Source: Chelativorans intermedius (GTDB lineage Bacteria > Pseudomonadota > Alphaproteobacteria > Rhizobiales > Rhizobiaceae). From it: DNA of 64,000 bases. The stretch is taken from the NCBI RefSeq assembly GCF_025398255.1, contig NZ_JAODNW010000004.1, forward strand, positions 1 through 64,000. Direction: 5' to 3'. The notes under the pieces are model-generated. The model saw nothing but the letters and a program-made list of their open reading frames with translations, had not been told where the DNA came from and made no database searches. Below are positions 56,529 through 64,000 of the stretch, one piece after another (positions within the stretch are counted from its first letter, which is position 1; the number at the start of each line of letters is the position of its first letter). The position numbers and the translations under genes are program-made.

Positions 56529-57710
56529 ATGCCGTCCTCCAACGCCATCGTCGTCGCCAGCGCGGCGCGCACGCCCGTGGGGTCCTTCAACGGGTCCTTC
56601 GCCCAGATGCCGGCCCACGCGCTCGGCGCCGCGGTCATCCGCGCCCTGCTCGAACGGGCAAAGGTGGAGCCAGGCGAGGTGGACGAGGTGATCCTCGGCC
56701 AGGTGCTGACTGCCGGGCAGGGGCAGAACCCGGCGCGCCAGGCCGCGGTTGCCGCCGGCCTTCCGAAGGAGACGACGGCCTGGGGCCTCAACCAGGTCTG
56801 CGGTTCGGGCCTGCGCGCGGTCGCCATCGGCATGCAGCAGATCGCCTGCGGCGATGCCGACGTCGTGGTGGCCGGCGGCCAGGAGTCCATGTCGCTGTCG
56901 CCGCACTGTGCGCATCTGCGCGGCGGTGTGAAGATGGGCGACTACGCCATGATCGACACCATGATCCGCGACGGGCTCTGGGACGCCTTCAACGGCTACC
57001 ACATGGGCATCACGGCGGAGAATGTCGCCCGTGCCTTCCAGATCTCCCGCGAGGAGCAGGACGCCTTCGCGCTCGCCTCGCAGAACAAGGCGGAAGCGGC
57101 GCAGAAGGCCGGCCGCTTCAAGGACGAGATCATCCCCGTCACGGTGAAGACGCGCAAGGGCGACCTCGTCGTGGAGGAAGACGAGTATATCCGCCATGGC
57201 GCCACGCTGGAGGGGATGGCCAAGCTCAGGCCCGCCTTCGACAAGGAAGGCACGGTGACGGCCGGCAATGCCTCCGGCATCAATGACGGCGCGGCCGGCG
57301 TGGTGCTGATGCGCGAGGAGGAGGCCGCCCGCCGCGGCATCGAGCCCCTGGCGCGCATCGCCTCCTGGGCGACGGCCGGCGTCGACCCGGCGGTGATGGG
57401 CACCGGCCCCATTCCCGCCTCGCGCAGGGCGCTGGAGAAGGCCGGCTGGCGGGTCGAGGATCTGGATCTTGTCGAGGCCAACGAAGCCTTCGCCGCCCAG
57501 GCCTGCGCGGTCAACAAGGACTTGGGCTGGAATCCGGACATCGTCAATGTCAATGGCGGCGCCATCGCCATCGGCCACCCCATCGGCGCCTCCGGTGCGC
57601 GTGTGCTCAACACGCTGCTCTTCGAGATGCGCCGGCGCGGCGCTAAAAGGGGGCTTGCCACGCTGTGCATCGGCGGCGGCATGGGCGTGGCAATGTGCGT
57701 GGAGAGATAG
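56529..57710 (+). CDS. phaA: Acetyl-CoA acetyltransferase (beta-ketothiolase)
   Basis: A 393-residue thiolase that joins two acetyl-CoA to acetoacetyl-CoA, the first step of PHB synthesis. Motifs are [20 protein letters not shown], the nucleophilic cysteine in [20 protein letters not shown] (about residue 89), [50 protein letters not shown] and the second cysteine in [15 protein letters not shown]. The ATG at 56529 follows aaggagag. Its TAG stop is the first three bases of a degenerate heptamer array. It is in an operon-like order with phaB, 106 bp downstream. Confidence 0.95.
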   Translation: MPSSNAIVVASAARTPVGSFNGSFAQMPAHALGAAVIRALLERAKVEPGEVDEVILGQVLTAGQGQNPARQAAVAAGLPKETTAWGLNQVCGSGLRAVAIGMQQIACGDADVVVAGGQESMSLSPHCAHLRGGVKMGDYAMIDTMIRDGLWDAFNGYHMGITAENVARAFQISREEQDAFALASQNKAEAAQKAGRFKDEIIPVTVKTRKGDLVVEEDEYIRHGATLEGMAKLRPAFDKEGTVTAGNASGINDGAAGVVLMREEEAARRGIEPLARIASWATAGVDPAVMGTGPIPASRRALEKAGWRVEDLDLVEANEAFAAQACAVNKDLGWNPDIVNVNGGAIAIGHPIGASGARVLNTLLFEMRRRGAKRGLATLCIGGGMGVAMCVER

Positions 57711-57756
57711 CGAACGGGGAACAGGGAATAGTGAGTAGGGAGTAGGGAGTAGTTGG
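57708..57756 (+). repeat. Degenerate heptamer array at the phaA stop codon
   Basis: Seven 7-bp units in tandem (tagcgaa, cggggaa, cagggaa, tagtgag, tagggag twice, tagttgg) begin with the phaA stop codon TAG. Their consensus, TAGNGAR, is that of the soxR array. About 20 bp further, 57776-57796 contains three inverted degenerate units (ctcccca, ttcgctg, ttcacgc), so the same hairpin design is seen here, between co-directional genes. Confidence 0.75.
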
Positions 57757-57816
57757 CAGGCCCGCCCTCTTTATGCTCCCCATTCGCTGTTCACGCATCA
57801 CAACGGGAGGAAAGAC

Positions 57817-58539
57817 ATGGCCAGAACCGCACTCGTGACGGGGGGAACCCGGGGCATCGGCGCGGCAATCGCGGTGGCGCTTAGGGACGCCGGATACAAG
57901 GTGGCGGCAAACTATGCCGGCAACGACGAGGCGGCCAGCCGCTTTGCCGAGGAGACGGGCATTCCCGTCTATCGCTGGTCGGTGGCCGATTACGATGCCT
58001 GCGCGGCAGGCATTGCCAAGGTGGAGGCGGAGCTCGGGCCGGTCGATGTGCTCGTCAACAATGCCGGTATTACCCGCGACGCCATGTTTCACAAGATGAC
58101 GCCCGAAGAGTGGCGCGCCGTCATCGACACGAACCTCACCGGCGTCTTCAACATGACGCACCCTGTCTGGCCTGGCATGCGCGAGCGCCGCTTCGGCCGC
58201 ATCATCATCATCTCCTCCATCAACGGCCAGAAGGGGCAGATGGGCCAGGCCAACTATTCGGCCGCCAAGGCGGGCGACATCGGCTTCACCAAGGCGCTGG
58301 CGCAGGAGGGTGCGCGCGCCGGCATCACCGTCAATGCGGTGTGCCCCGGCTACATCGCCACCGACATGGTGATGGCCGTGCCGGAGGCGGTGCGCGAGAA
58401 GATCGTCGCCCAGATTCCCGTCGGCCGCCTGGGCGAGGCGGCGGAGATCGCCCGTTGCGTCGTCTTCCTCGCTTCCGAGGAGGCCGGCTTCATCACCGGC
58501 TCGACGCTGTCGGCCAATGGCGGTCAGTACATGGCCTAG
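57817..58539 (+). CDS. phaB: Acetoacetyl-CoA reductase
   Basis: A 240-residue short-chain dehydrogenase that reduces acetoacetyl-CoA to (R)-3-hydroxybutyryl-CoA with NADPH, the monomer for PHB. Motifs are RTALVTGGTRGIGAAIAVAL, NNAGITRDAMFHKMTPEEW, the serine in IIISSINGQKGQMGQAN, with YSAAKAG as the YxxxK box, and VNAVCPGYIATDMVMAVPE. It starts at an ATG with a gggagg site. PhaA, PhaB and PhaR are together here, but the synthase gene phaC is not in the window. Confidence 0.94.
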   Translation: MARTALVTGGTRGIGAAIAVALRDAGYKVAANYAGNDEAASRFAEETGIPVYRWSVADYDACAAGIAKVEAELGPVDVLVNNAGITRDAMFHKMTPEEWRAVIDTNLTGVFNMTHPVWPGMRERRFGRIIIISSINGQKGQMGQANYSAAKAGDIGFTKALAQEGARAGITVNAVCPGYIATDMVMAVPEAVREKIVAQIPVGRLGEAAEIARCVVFLASEEAGFITGSTLSANGGQYMA

Positions 58540-59067
58540 CGCCCGCCGCCCGCCTGTGCGCCGGAATGGCACAGCTTCGTTAACCGCCATGCCCCGCCGC
58601 CTGTGGACAGGCTGTGAAGCATCTGTTCGCAGGCTGTGGAAACCACAATATCTGGTATGGAACATACATGGAACATCGGCCGATCAGCGATTCGTCGCCG
58701 ATTCGTTCCGGGTTTGGCCGAAAGGTTAACGCCGGCGCGCCCGTCCGTGGCGCTGGGCTTAACCACGCGTTCAGAAAGCTTAATGAAATCCGAATCCTGG
58801 GCGAGCCCGGGCCCTGGCCGGCCCGGGCCGGCGGCGGAAAGGTTAACGCCGGGGCAGACCCGCGCGCGGCGGTGGAGAACGGCGATTCATCATGTGGAAG
58901 CGGGAGCCGCCGCCTACCCCATATCTTGGGGTGAACAAAGAAAGAATCTCGGCGAGTCAGTGATTCGTCGCTGATTCGTTCCAGACTCGTTCCAAAGATT
59001 AACCGCCGGCGCTTTTTGCCTTTCGTTCCACCCGTCATTTCCTATATGTCTGACGGGCGGCGGCGGG
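58540..59067. other. 528-bp intergenic region with GANTC cluster and duplication
   Basis: No gene is supported between phaB and the helicase. Between 58689 and 58988 are nine GANTC sites (starts 58689, 58700, 58792, 58884, 58944, 58954, 58962, 58973 and 58984). Two related blocks of about 65 bp, at 58674-58738 and 58945-59011, share gattcgtcgccgattcgttc and end in an aaaggttaacgccgg-type box; that box also occurs at 58838. Near the left end are ctgtggacag and ctgtggaaac, weak DnaA-box-like motifs, and at 58805-58828 a 9-bp GC hairpin. It may be a methylation-sensitive regulatory region. Confidence 0.7.
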
Positions 59068-62000
59068 ATGTCGCTCAAGGGGCACGCGCGCAAGATCAGG
59101 CTGCGGATGAACATTCAGCCAAGAAACAGCGAAGCTGCCGCCCTCGACGGGCGCGGCGTGACGGCGGTTCTGGGGCCGACCAACACCGGCAAGACGCATT
59201 TGGCCATCGAGCGCATGGTGGCGCATGAATCGGGGCTCATCGGGCTGCCGCTGCGCCTGCTGGCGCGCGAGGTCTATGGGCGGGTCGCCGCCCGGGTGGG
59301 CGAGCGGAACGTGGCCCTCGTCACCGGCGAGGAGAAGCTCGTGCCGCCCGGCGCCCGCTATGTCGTGTCCACCGTGGAGGCGATGCCGCGCCAGACCGAT
59401 GCCGCCTTCGTGGCCATCGACGAGGTGCAGCTCGCCGCCGATCTCGATCGCGGCCATATCTTCACCGACCGCCTGTTGCATCTGCGCGGGCGCCAGGAAA
59501 CCCTGCTTCTGGGGGCGGCCACCATGCGCGGCATCCTGGAGCGGCTCCTGCGCGGCATCTCCGTCGTCACGCGCCCGCGCATGTCCGTGCTCTCCTATGC
59601 CGGCTCCAGGAAGATCACCCGCCTGCCGCGGCGTTCGGCCGTTGTCGCCTTCTCCGCCGACGAGGTCTATGCCATCGGCGAGCTGATCCGCCGCCAGCGC
59701 GGCGGCGCGGCCATCGTGCTCGGTGCGCTGTCGCCGCGCACGCGCAACGCGCAGGTCGCGCTCTATCAGTCGGGCGATGTCGACTATCTGGTGGCCACGG
59801 ATGCCATCGGCATGGGCCTCAACCTGGACGTGGACCATGTGGCCTTCGCCCAGAACCGCAAGTTCGACGGCTTCCAGTACCGCGAGCTGACGGCCGCCGA
59901 GCTCGGGCAGATCGCCGGGCGGGCCGGCCGCCACGTGCGCGACGGCACCTTCGGCGTCACCGGTCAGGTCGATCCCCTGCCCGACGCGCTGGTGGAGCGC
60001 ATCGAGACACACCAGTTCGAGCCGGTGAAGATGCTGCAGTGGCGCTCTGCCGCCATCGACCTGTCGAGCATCGACGCGCTGAAGGCTTCGCTGGAGGCCG
60101 CCCCGCCCCTGGAAGGGCTGACGCGGGCGCTGCCGGCGGCCGATCTGCGCGTGCTGGAACGGCTGTCGAAGGACGAGGACATCCGTGCGCTCGCCACCGG
60201 CGAGAGCCGGGTGGCGCTGCTGTGGGACGCCTGCGCGCTGCCCGACTATCGCAAGATCGCGCCGGCCCAGCATGCCGAGCTCGTCGCCGCCATCTTCACC
60301 GATCTGGCGCGCCACGGCCATGTCAACGAGGATTACGTGGCCGATCAGGTGCGCCGCGCCGCCTCGACGGAAGGCGAGATCGACACGCTGTCGGCGCGCA
60401 TTGCGCAGATCCGCACCTGGACCTTCGTTTCCAACCGCCCGGGTTGGCTGTCCGATCCGACACACTGGCAGGAAAAAACGCGCGAGATCGAGGATAGACT
60501 GTCGGATGCCCTGCATGAACGATTGACGAAACGCTTCGTTGATCGCAGGACTTCCGTGCTCATGAAGCGCCTGAGAGAGAACGCGATGCCCGAAGCCGAA
60601 ATCAGCCCCGCCGGAGAGGTCCTGGTCGAGGGGCACCATGTGGGGGAGATGCAGGGATTCCGCTTCACCGCCGACAAGACCGCCGAGGGCGAGGATGCCC
60701 GCGCCGTGAAGGCTGCCGCGCAGAAGGCACTGGCGGCCGAGTTCGAGACGCGCGCCGAGCGCTTCGCCGCCGCGCCCAATGGCGATCTGGCGCTCGGCTC
60801 GGATGGCGTGCTGCGCTGGCTCGGCGCGCCGGTGGCCACGCTCACGGCGGGCGACGATGCGCTGCGCCCGCGCGTGGTGCTGCTTGCCGACGAGCAGCTC
60901 ACCGGGCCGGCGCGTGACAGGGTGGCGGCGCGGGCCGAGCGTTTCGTCGCCTACCAGATCGAGACCCATCTCAAGCCGCTCCTCGACCTGAAAGCGGCCG
61001 ACACGCTCACGGGCATGGCGCGCGGGCTGGCCTTCCAGCTCGTGGAGAATTTCGGCCTGCTGAACCGCCGCGACGTGGCCGAGGAAGTGCGCGCGCTCGA
61101 CCAGGAGGCGCGTGGGGCCATGCGCCGGTTGGGGGTGCGCTTCGGCGCCTATCACATCTTCGTGCCGGCGCTCATCAAGCCGGCGCCGGCCGGGCTTGCC
61201 ACGCTCCTGTGGGCGCTCAGGCACGACGCGAAGGACAGGCCCGGCTATGGCGACGTGGTGGCGGCGCTCGCCGCCGGGCGCACGTCCATCGCCACCGATC
61301 CCGCCTTCGAGCGTGCCTTCTATCGCCTGGCCGGCTTTCGCAATCTGGGCCGGCGCGCCGTGCGCGTCGACATTCTGGAGCGGCTGGCCGATCTCATCCG
61401 CCCAGCGCTCAACTGGAAGCCGGGGGCCGGCAAACGGCCGGATGGCGCCTATGACGAGGGCGCCTTCGTGGTTACCCCGGCCATGATGTCGATCCTGGGC
61501 GCCACGGCGGAGGACATGGAGGCCATTCTCAAGGGGCTCGGCTATCGCGGCGAGGAGAAGCCGGCGGAAGAGGTGGCCGCCCGTCTGGAGGCGCTGGACA
61601 GGGCTGCGGAGGCCGAGCAGGCCGCGCCCGCGGACGGCCCGGCGCAGGACGTGGCGCAGGCCGCCCCGCAGGTTCCCTCCGGGCCGGCGGCGGAAGCGGA
61701 GGAGCCGGCCCCCGCGCCGGCGCAGCCCTCCGGCGAGGCGGAGGAGGGCAGTGGCGGGAAGGACGCTGGCGCCGACGGCGCCGCGGCCCCGCAGTGTGCC
61801 CAGTCCGCTCCTCCTGCCGAGTCTTCCGCGGCACAGGCCGACGAGGCGCCCAAACCCGTCATGGTCTGGCGGCAGGCCCGCGTCGAGCGGCACCAGCGCC
61901 CGCGCGGCCGCGACCGGCAGGAAGACCCGCGCCGCGCCCGCGGCAAGGGCCGCCCTCCGCAGGCGGGCGAGGGCCGGCGCAAGGACAAGGGCAAGGACGC

Positions 62001-62100
62001 AGCACCCCGCAAGGGGCCGCGTCCCGAGCGCCCGACAAGGGTGGACCCCGATTCGCCCTTCGCCAAGCTTGCCGCGCTCAAGGAGCAGCTCACCAAATAG
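59068..62100 (+). CDS. SUV3-like DExH-box helicase with basic C-terminal tail
   Basis: A 1010-residue helicase resembling the mitochondrial RNA helicase SUV3. Walker A is TAVLGPTNTGKTHLAIERMV, the DExH-type box is AFVAIDEVQLAADLDRGHIF, motif III LLGAATMRGILERLL, and the RecA-2 motifs DYLVATDAIGMGLNLDVDHV and QIAGRAGRHVRDGTFGVTGQ. After about residue 500 comes a region with no clear domain, and from about residue 840 a low-complexity tail rich in Ala, Pro, Glu, then Arg and Lys (RQARVERHQRPRGRDRQEDP), which may bind RNA. The start is ATG 59068 or 59107; the first gives MSLKGHARKIRLRM and fits the ggcggg site. It overlaps no gene and lies 15 bp from the S4 gene. Confidence 0.88.
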   Translation: MSLKGHARKIRLRMNIQPRNSEAAALDGRGVTAVLGPTNTGKTHLAIERMVAHESGLIGLPLRLLAREVYGRVAARVGERNVALVTGEEKLVPPGARYVVSTVEAMPRQTDAAFVAIDEVQLAADLDRGHIFTDRLLHLRGRQETLLLGAATMRGILERLLRGISVVTRPRMSVLSYAGSRKITRLPRRSAVVAFSADEVYAIGELIRRQRGGAAIVLGALSPRTRNAQVALYQSGDVDYLVATDAIGMGLNLDVDHVAFAQNRKFDGFQYRELTAAELGQIAGRAGRHVRDGTFGVTGQVDPLPDALVERIETHQFEPVKMLQWRSAAIDLSSIDALKASLEAAPPLEGLTRALPAADLRVLERLSKDEDIRALATGESRVALLWDACALPDYRKIAPAQHAELVAAIFTDLARHGHVNEDYVADQVRRAASTEGEIDTLSARIAQIRTWTFVSNRPGWLSDPTHWQEKTREIEDRLSDALHERLTKRFVDRRTSVLMKRLRENAMPEAEISPAGEVLVEGHHVGEMQGFRFTADKTAEGEDARAVKAAAQKALAAEFETRAERFAAAPNGDLALGSDGVLRWLGAPVATLTAGDDALRPRVVLLADEQLTGPARDRVAARAERFVAYQIETHLKPLLDLKAADTLTGMARGLAFQLVENFGLLNRRDVAEEVRALDQEARGAMRRLGVRFGAYHIFVPALIKPAPAGLATLLWALRHDAKDRPGYGDVVAALAAGRTSIATDPAFERAFYRLAGFRNLGRRAVRVDILERLADLIRPALNWKPGAGKRPDGAYDEGAFVVTPAMMSILGATAEDMEAILKGLGYRGEEKPAEEVAARLEALDRAAEAEQAAPADGPAQDVAQAAPQVPSGPAAEAEEPAPAPAQPSGEAEEGSGGKDAGADGAAAPQCAQSAPPAESSAAQADEAPKPVMVWRQARVERHQRPRGRDRQEDPRRARGKGRPPQAGEGRRKDKGKDAAPRKGPRPERPTRVDPDSPFAKLAALKEQLTK

Positions 62101-62115
62101 GGATGGCATGACCAC

Positions 62116-62493
62116 GTGACCGCCGACGGACGCCAGCGCATCGACAAGTGGCTGTTCTTCGCGCGCGTGGTCAAGTCGCGGTCGTTGGCGGCCAAGCTCG
62201 CCCAGGCCGGGCGGGTGCGTGTCAACCGCGCCAAGATCGACCAGGCATCCCACCAGGTGCGTCCGGGCGACGTGCTCACCATCACGCTCGACCGGCGCAT
62301 TCTCGTCTACCGCGTCCTGGAGCCCGGGGTGCGGCGTGGCCCGGCGGCGGAGGCGCGCCTTCTCTATGAGGATTTGAGCCCGCCCGCCCCGCCGATCGAG
62401 CCGGCGGCGGCGGCGCCGCTGCGCGAACGCGGGCGCGGCCGGCCCACAAAGAAGGAAAGGCGGGCGCTCGACCGCTGGAAGGGCGGGGAGTGA
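62116..62493 (+). CDS. S4 RNA-binding domain protein (Hsp15-like)
   Basis: A 125-residue protein with an N-terminal S4 domain, QRIDKWLFFARVVKSRSLAA then LAQAGRVRVNRAKIDQASHQ and GDVLTITLDRRILVYRVLEP, as in the Hsp15/HslR group. E. coli Hsp15 binds free 50S subunits with a stalled nascent chain. The C-terminal part, from residue 85, is Pro- and Ala-rich and ends in a basic RGRGRPTKKERRALDRWKG stretch. GTG at 62116 is the only suitable start, because an ATG at 62107 is out of frame. It follows the helicase by 15 bp and is probably co-transcribed, in line with an RNA-metabolism pair. Confidence 0.88.
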   Translation: MTADGRQRIDKWLFFARVVKSRSLAAKLAQAGRVRVNRAKIDQASHQVRPGDVLTITLDRRILVYRVLEPGVRRGPAAEARLLYEDLSPPAPPIEPAAAAPLRERGRGRPTKKERRALDRWKGGE

Positions 62494-62614
62494 GCGGCCG
62501 GGCGACGAAAAGCTGTTTCCCCGCAGCCCCAGCCGACGCAACGGCAGACCTTGCCACGGCCTCGCAAAGGGGCTACCTCACCCGCCGACATCATAGACGA
62601 CCCGAGGCCGGAAG

Positions 62615-62953
62615 ATGACCTATGTCGTGACCGACAACTGCATCAAGTGCAAGTACATGGACTGCGTCGAGGTGTGCCCGGTCGACTGCTTCTACGAAGG
62701 CGAGAACATGCTCGTCATCCATCCCGACGAGTGCATCGATTGCGGCGTGTGCGAGCCGGAATGCCCGGCCGAAGCCATCAAGCCCGACACCGAGCCGGGC
62801 CTCGAAAAATGGCTGCAGATCAACACCGAATATGCCGAGAAGTGGCCGAACATCACGGTCAAGAAGGAGCCGCCCGCCGACGCCAAGTCGTTCGACGGGG
62901 TGGAAGGCAAGTTCGAGAAATACTTTTCGCCGGAACCCGGCGAAGGGGATTGA
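62615..62953 (+). CDS. fdxA: Seven-iron ferredoxin
   Basis: A 112-residue ferredoxin, with a [3Fe-4S] and a [4Fe-4S] cluster. Ligands are in [20 protein letters not shown] (C9, C17, C21) and [20 protein letters not shown] (C40, C43, C46, C50). The C-terminal extension, [20 protein letters not shown], is that of the FdxA/Azotobacter FdI group. It is a small electron carrier in the cytoplasm. The partner is unknown. An ATG start at 62615 follows gaggccggaag. The helicase, S4, fdxA and carD order is conserved in many Rhizobiales. Confidence 0.95.
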   Translation: MTYVVTDNCIKCKYMDCVEVCPVDCFYEGENMLVIHPDECIDCGVCEPECPAEAIKPDTEPGLEKWLQINTEYAEKWPNITVKKEPPADAKSFDGVEGKFEKYFSPEPGEGD

Positions 62954-63323
62954 CAGGACATGCGGTCCGTGGTTGCTGCGGTCCGCGTCATGATGCCGCA
63001 GTTTTGCCACGGGCGGGAGACCGCCCGGTAATCCTCTTGTGCACCTGCGGCAAATTGTTGATTCTTTCAACTTTTTATGCTAGCTTTCATCGACATGCCG
63101 GTGACAACACGTCTTTTGATGGCGCAGACAAACAATCACTAAAGGTGGGGCTTAAATCGGACCAGGGCAACTTGGGCCTGGACAGCGTGCGTAAAGCGTC
63201 GGGCTCTCCAGGCTGTCCGAACTCCTCTCCTGCGATCTGACGCCTGTCAACAGCGGACCGGCCTTTTTGCTTGGGCGGGGCGCAGGCGGACTTCGCCCCA
63301 AAAAGAACAGGAGTTTGAAGCGT
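62954..63323 (+). other. 370-bp carD leader and promoter region
   Basis: No gene is supported in this interval. An AT-rich stretch at 63047-63085 (caaattgttgattctttcaa, then ctttttatgctagc) contains a -35-like ttgttg and a -10-like tatgct about 15 bp apart, giving a leader of about 240 nt for carD. Near 63239-63280 the sequence ends in gccggac-type repeats with a short T run (cggcctttttgc), which may pause or attenuate transcription. No known riboswitch is recognised. Confidence 0.4.
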
Positions 63324-63896
63324 ATGGCAAACCAGCAGAAGAAGTCGGCACAGCGTCAGGGGTTCAAGACCGGCGAGTACATCGTCTACCCCGCTCACGG
63401 GGTCGGGCAGATCGTCACGATCGAGAACCAGGAAGTGGCCGGGCACAAGCTGGAACTGTTTGTCATCGATTTCCAGAAGGACAAGATGCGCCTCAAGGTG
63501 CCGGTCGCCAAGGCGGCCTCCATCGGCATGCGCAAGCTGTCGGAGACCGATTATGTGGACCGCGCGCTGAAGGTCGTCCAGGGCCGCGCCCGCGTCAAGC
63601 GCACCATGTGGTCGCGCCGCGCGCAGGAGTATGACGCCAAGATCAATTCCGGCGATCTCATCTCCATTTCCGAGGTGGTGCGCGACCTCTACCGCGCCGA
63701 GAACCAGCCCGAGCAGTCCTATTCCGAACGCCAGCTCTACGAGGCCGCGCTCGACCGCATGGCGCGCGAGATTGCCGCGGTCAACCGCGTCTCCGAGACC
63801 GAGGCCATCCGCCTCATCGAGATGAATCTCGCCAAGGGGCCGCGGCGCGGCGCCAAGGCCGACAACGAGGAAACCGAGAAGGAAGAGGCGGCATAA
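63324..63896 (+). CDS. carD: CarD family transcriptional regulator
   Basis: A 190-residue protein with the CarD/CdnL N-terminal domain, residues about 14-75: FKTGEYIVYPAHGVGQIVTI, ENQEVAGHKLELFVIDFQKD and KMRLKVPVAKAASIGMRKLS. The C-terminal helical part contains RRAQEYDAKINSGDLISISE and DLYRAENQPEQSYSERQLYE, which contacts promoter DNA in CarD. CdnL homologs bind the RNA polymerase beta subunit and stabilise open complexes at rRNA and growth genes, and are important for growth in alphaproteobacteria. The ATG at 63324 is conserved. It has a long leader and its own terminator at 63923. Confidence 0.93.
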   Translation: MANQQKKSAQRQGFKTGEYIVYPAHGVGQIVTIENQEVAGHKLELFVIDFQKDKMRLKVPVAKAASIGMRKLSETDYVDRALKVVQGRARVKRTMWSRRAQEYDAKINSGDLISISEVVRDLYRAENQPEQSYSERQLYEAALDRMAREIAAVNRVSETEAIRLIEMNLAKGPRRGAKADNEETEKEEAA

Positions 63897-63922
63897 CGGC
63901 CCATCTTCCGGCACGCGCTTCA

Positions 63923-63955
63923 GGCCCGGCCGCACGGCGGCCGGGCCTTCTTTTT
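63923..63955 (+). terminator. Intrinsic terminator downstream of carD
   Basis: A perfect 10-bp stem, ggcccggccg (63923-63932) with cggccgggcc (63938-63947), and a five-base loop are followed by ttcttttt. It lies 26 bp after carD. The remaining 45 bp of the window show no feature I can support. Confidence 0.9.
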
Positions 63956-64000
63956 GGGCGCCTTCACACGACGATCACTGTTTCGTTCAGACGGAACTTT

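Noticed and set aside
58540-59067. The region as the chromosomal replication origin
   Set aside because: The DnaA-box-like motifs are weak and few, and the neighbouring genes are not those usually found at rhizobial oriC. I kept only the GANTC clustering and duplication as facts.
59035-62541. A 1168-codon minus-strand open frame over the helicase and S4 genes
   Set aside because: High GC removes stop codons on the antisense strand. The plus strand carries clear helicase motifs.

Overview
The window reads as a chromosomal segment of a GC-rich alphaproteobacterium of the order Rhizobiales (Hyphomicrobiales), most like the Phyllobacteriaceae/Mesorhizobium group. This rests on gene content: GapR (DUF2312), TrcR (DUF1013), DUF1192, DUF465, DUF1244, a cysteine-free bL36, the PHB genes phaR/phaA/phaB with a 3-hydroxybutyrate dehydrogenase, a CarD regulator, and full-length pyruvate carboxylase. 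It also rests on clusters of GANTC (the CcrM methylation site) and on intergenic repeats of the rhizobial mosaic type. I cannot name the species. No rRNA, tRNA or intact mobile element is visible.

Layout. 1-1500 is accessory debris: the 3' end of an IS256-family transposase, a short inverted-repeat element, a pRiA4b ORF-3-like gene and two decayed type I-E-like CRISPR repeats with no cas genes. 1750-10300 is a housekeeping block: gapR, DUF1244, N-formylglutamate amidohydrolase, DUF1036-pyk, a TPR protein, rpmJ, purE-purK, two DUF465 genes, an MFS permease and DUF1192. 10440-16370 holds a quinone oxidoreductase, a secreted phytase-like protein, trcR, a thermonuclease-like protein and a phosphofructokinase. 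16400-23450 is catabolic: LysR/mmsA, then a GntR-regulated set (DapA-family lyase, FAD oxidoreductase, proline-racemase-family epimerase) that fits hydroxyproline degradation. 23720-29410 is a branched-chain amino-acid-type ABC operon, followed by pyc and an MFS gene. 34360-39650 is an RND efflux pair divergent from its likely TetR repressor. 39740-48220 holds bdhA, an M20 carbamoylase/hydantoinase-type hydrolase and a divergent five-component peptide-type ABC transporter encoded by four genes, with a terminal GntR gene. 48300-55420 has ispG, a hybrid histidine kinase, soxR, a polyprenyl diphosphate synthase, mtgA and rpmF. 55730-58540 is phaR, phaA and phaB. 59070-63900 is a SUV3-like helicase, an S4 protein, fdxA and carD.

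The most unusual signals are between genes. A 105-bp two-palindrome repeat occurs three times, each time between convergent genes, and its edges form the stop codons of four flanking genes. Heptamer arrays of the type TAGNGAR start exactly at the stop codons of three other genes and carry stops in every frame. The 528-bp region before the helicase holds nine GANTC sites in 300 bp within a diverged direct duplication. I found no clear undescribed multi-gene defence or metabolic system. The gene clusters fit known families, with one notable fusion: a permease and an ATPase in a single reading frame.
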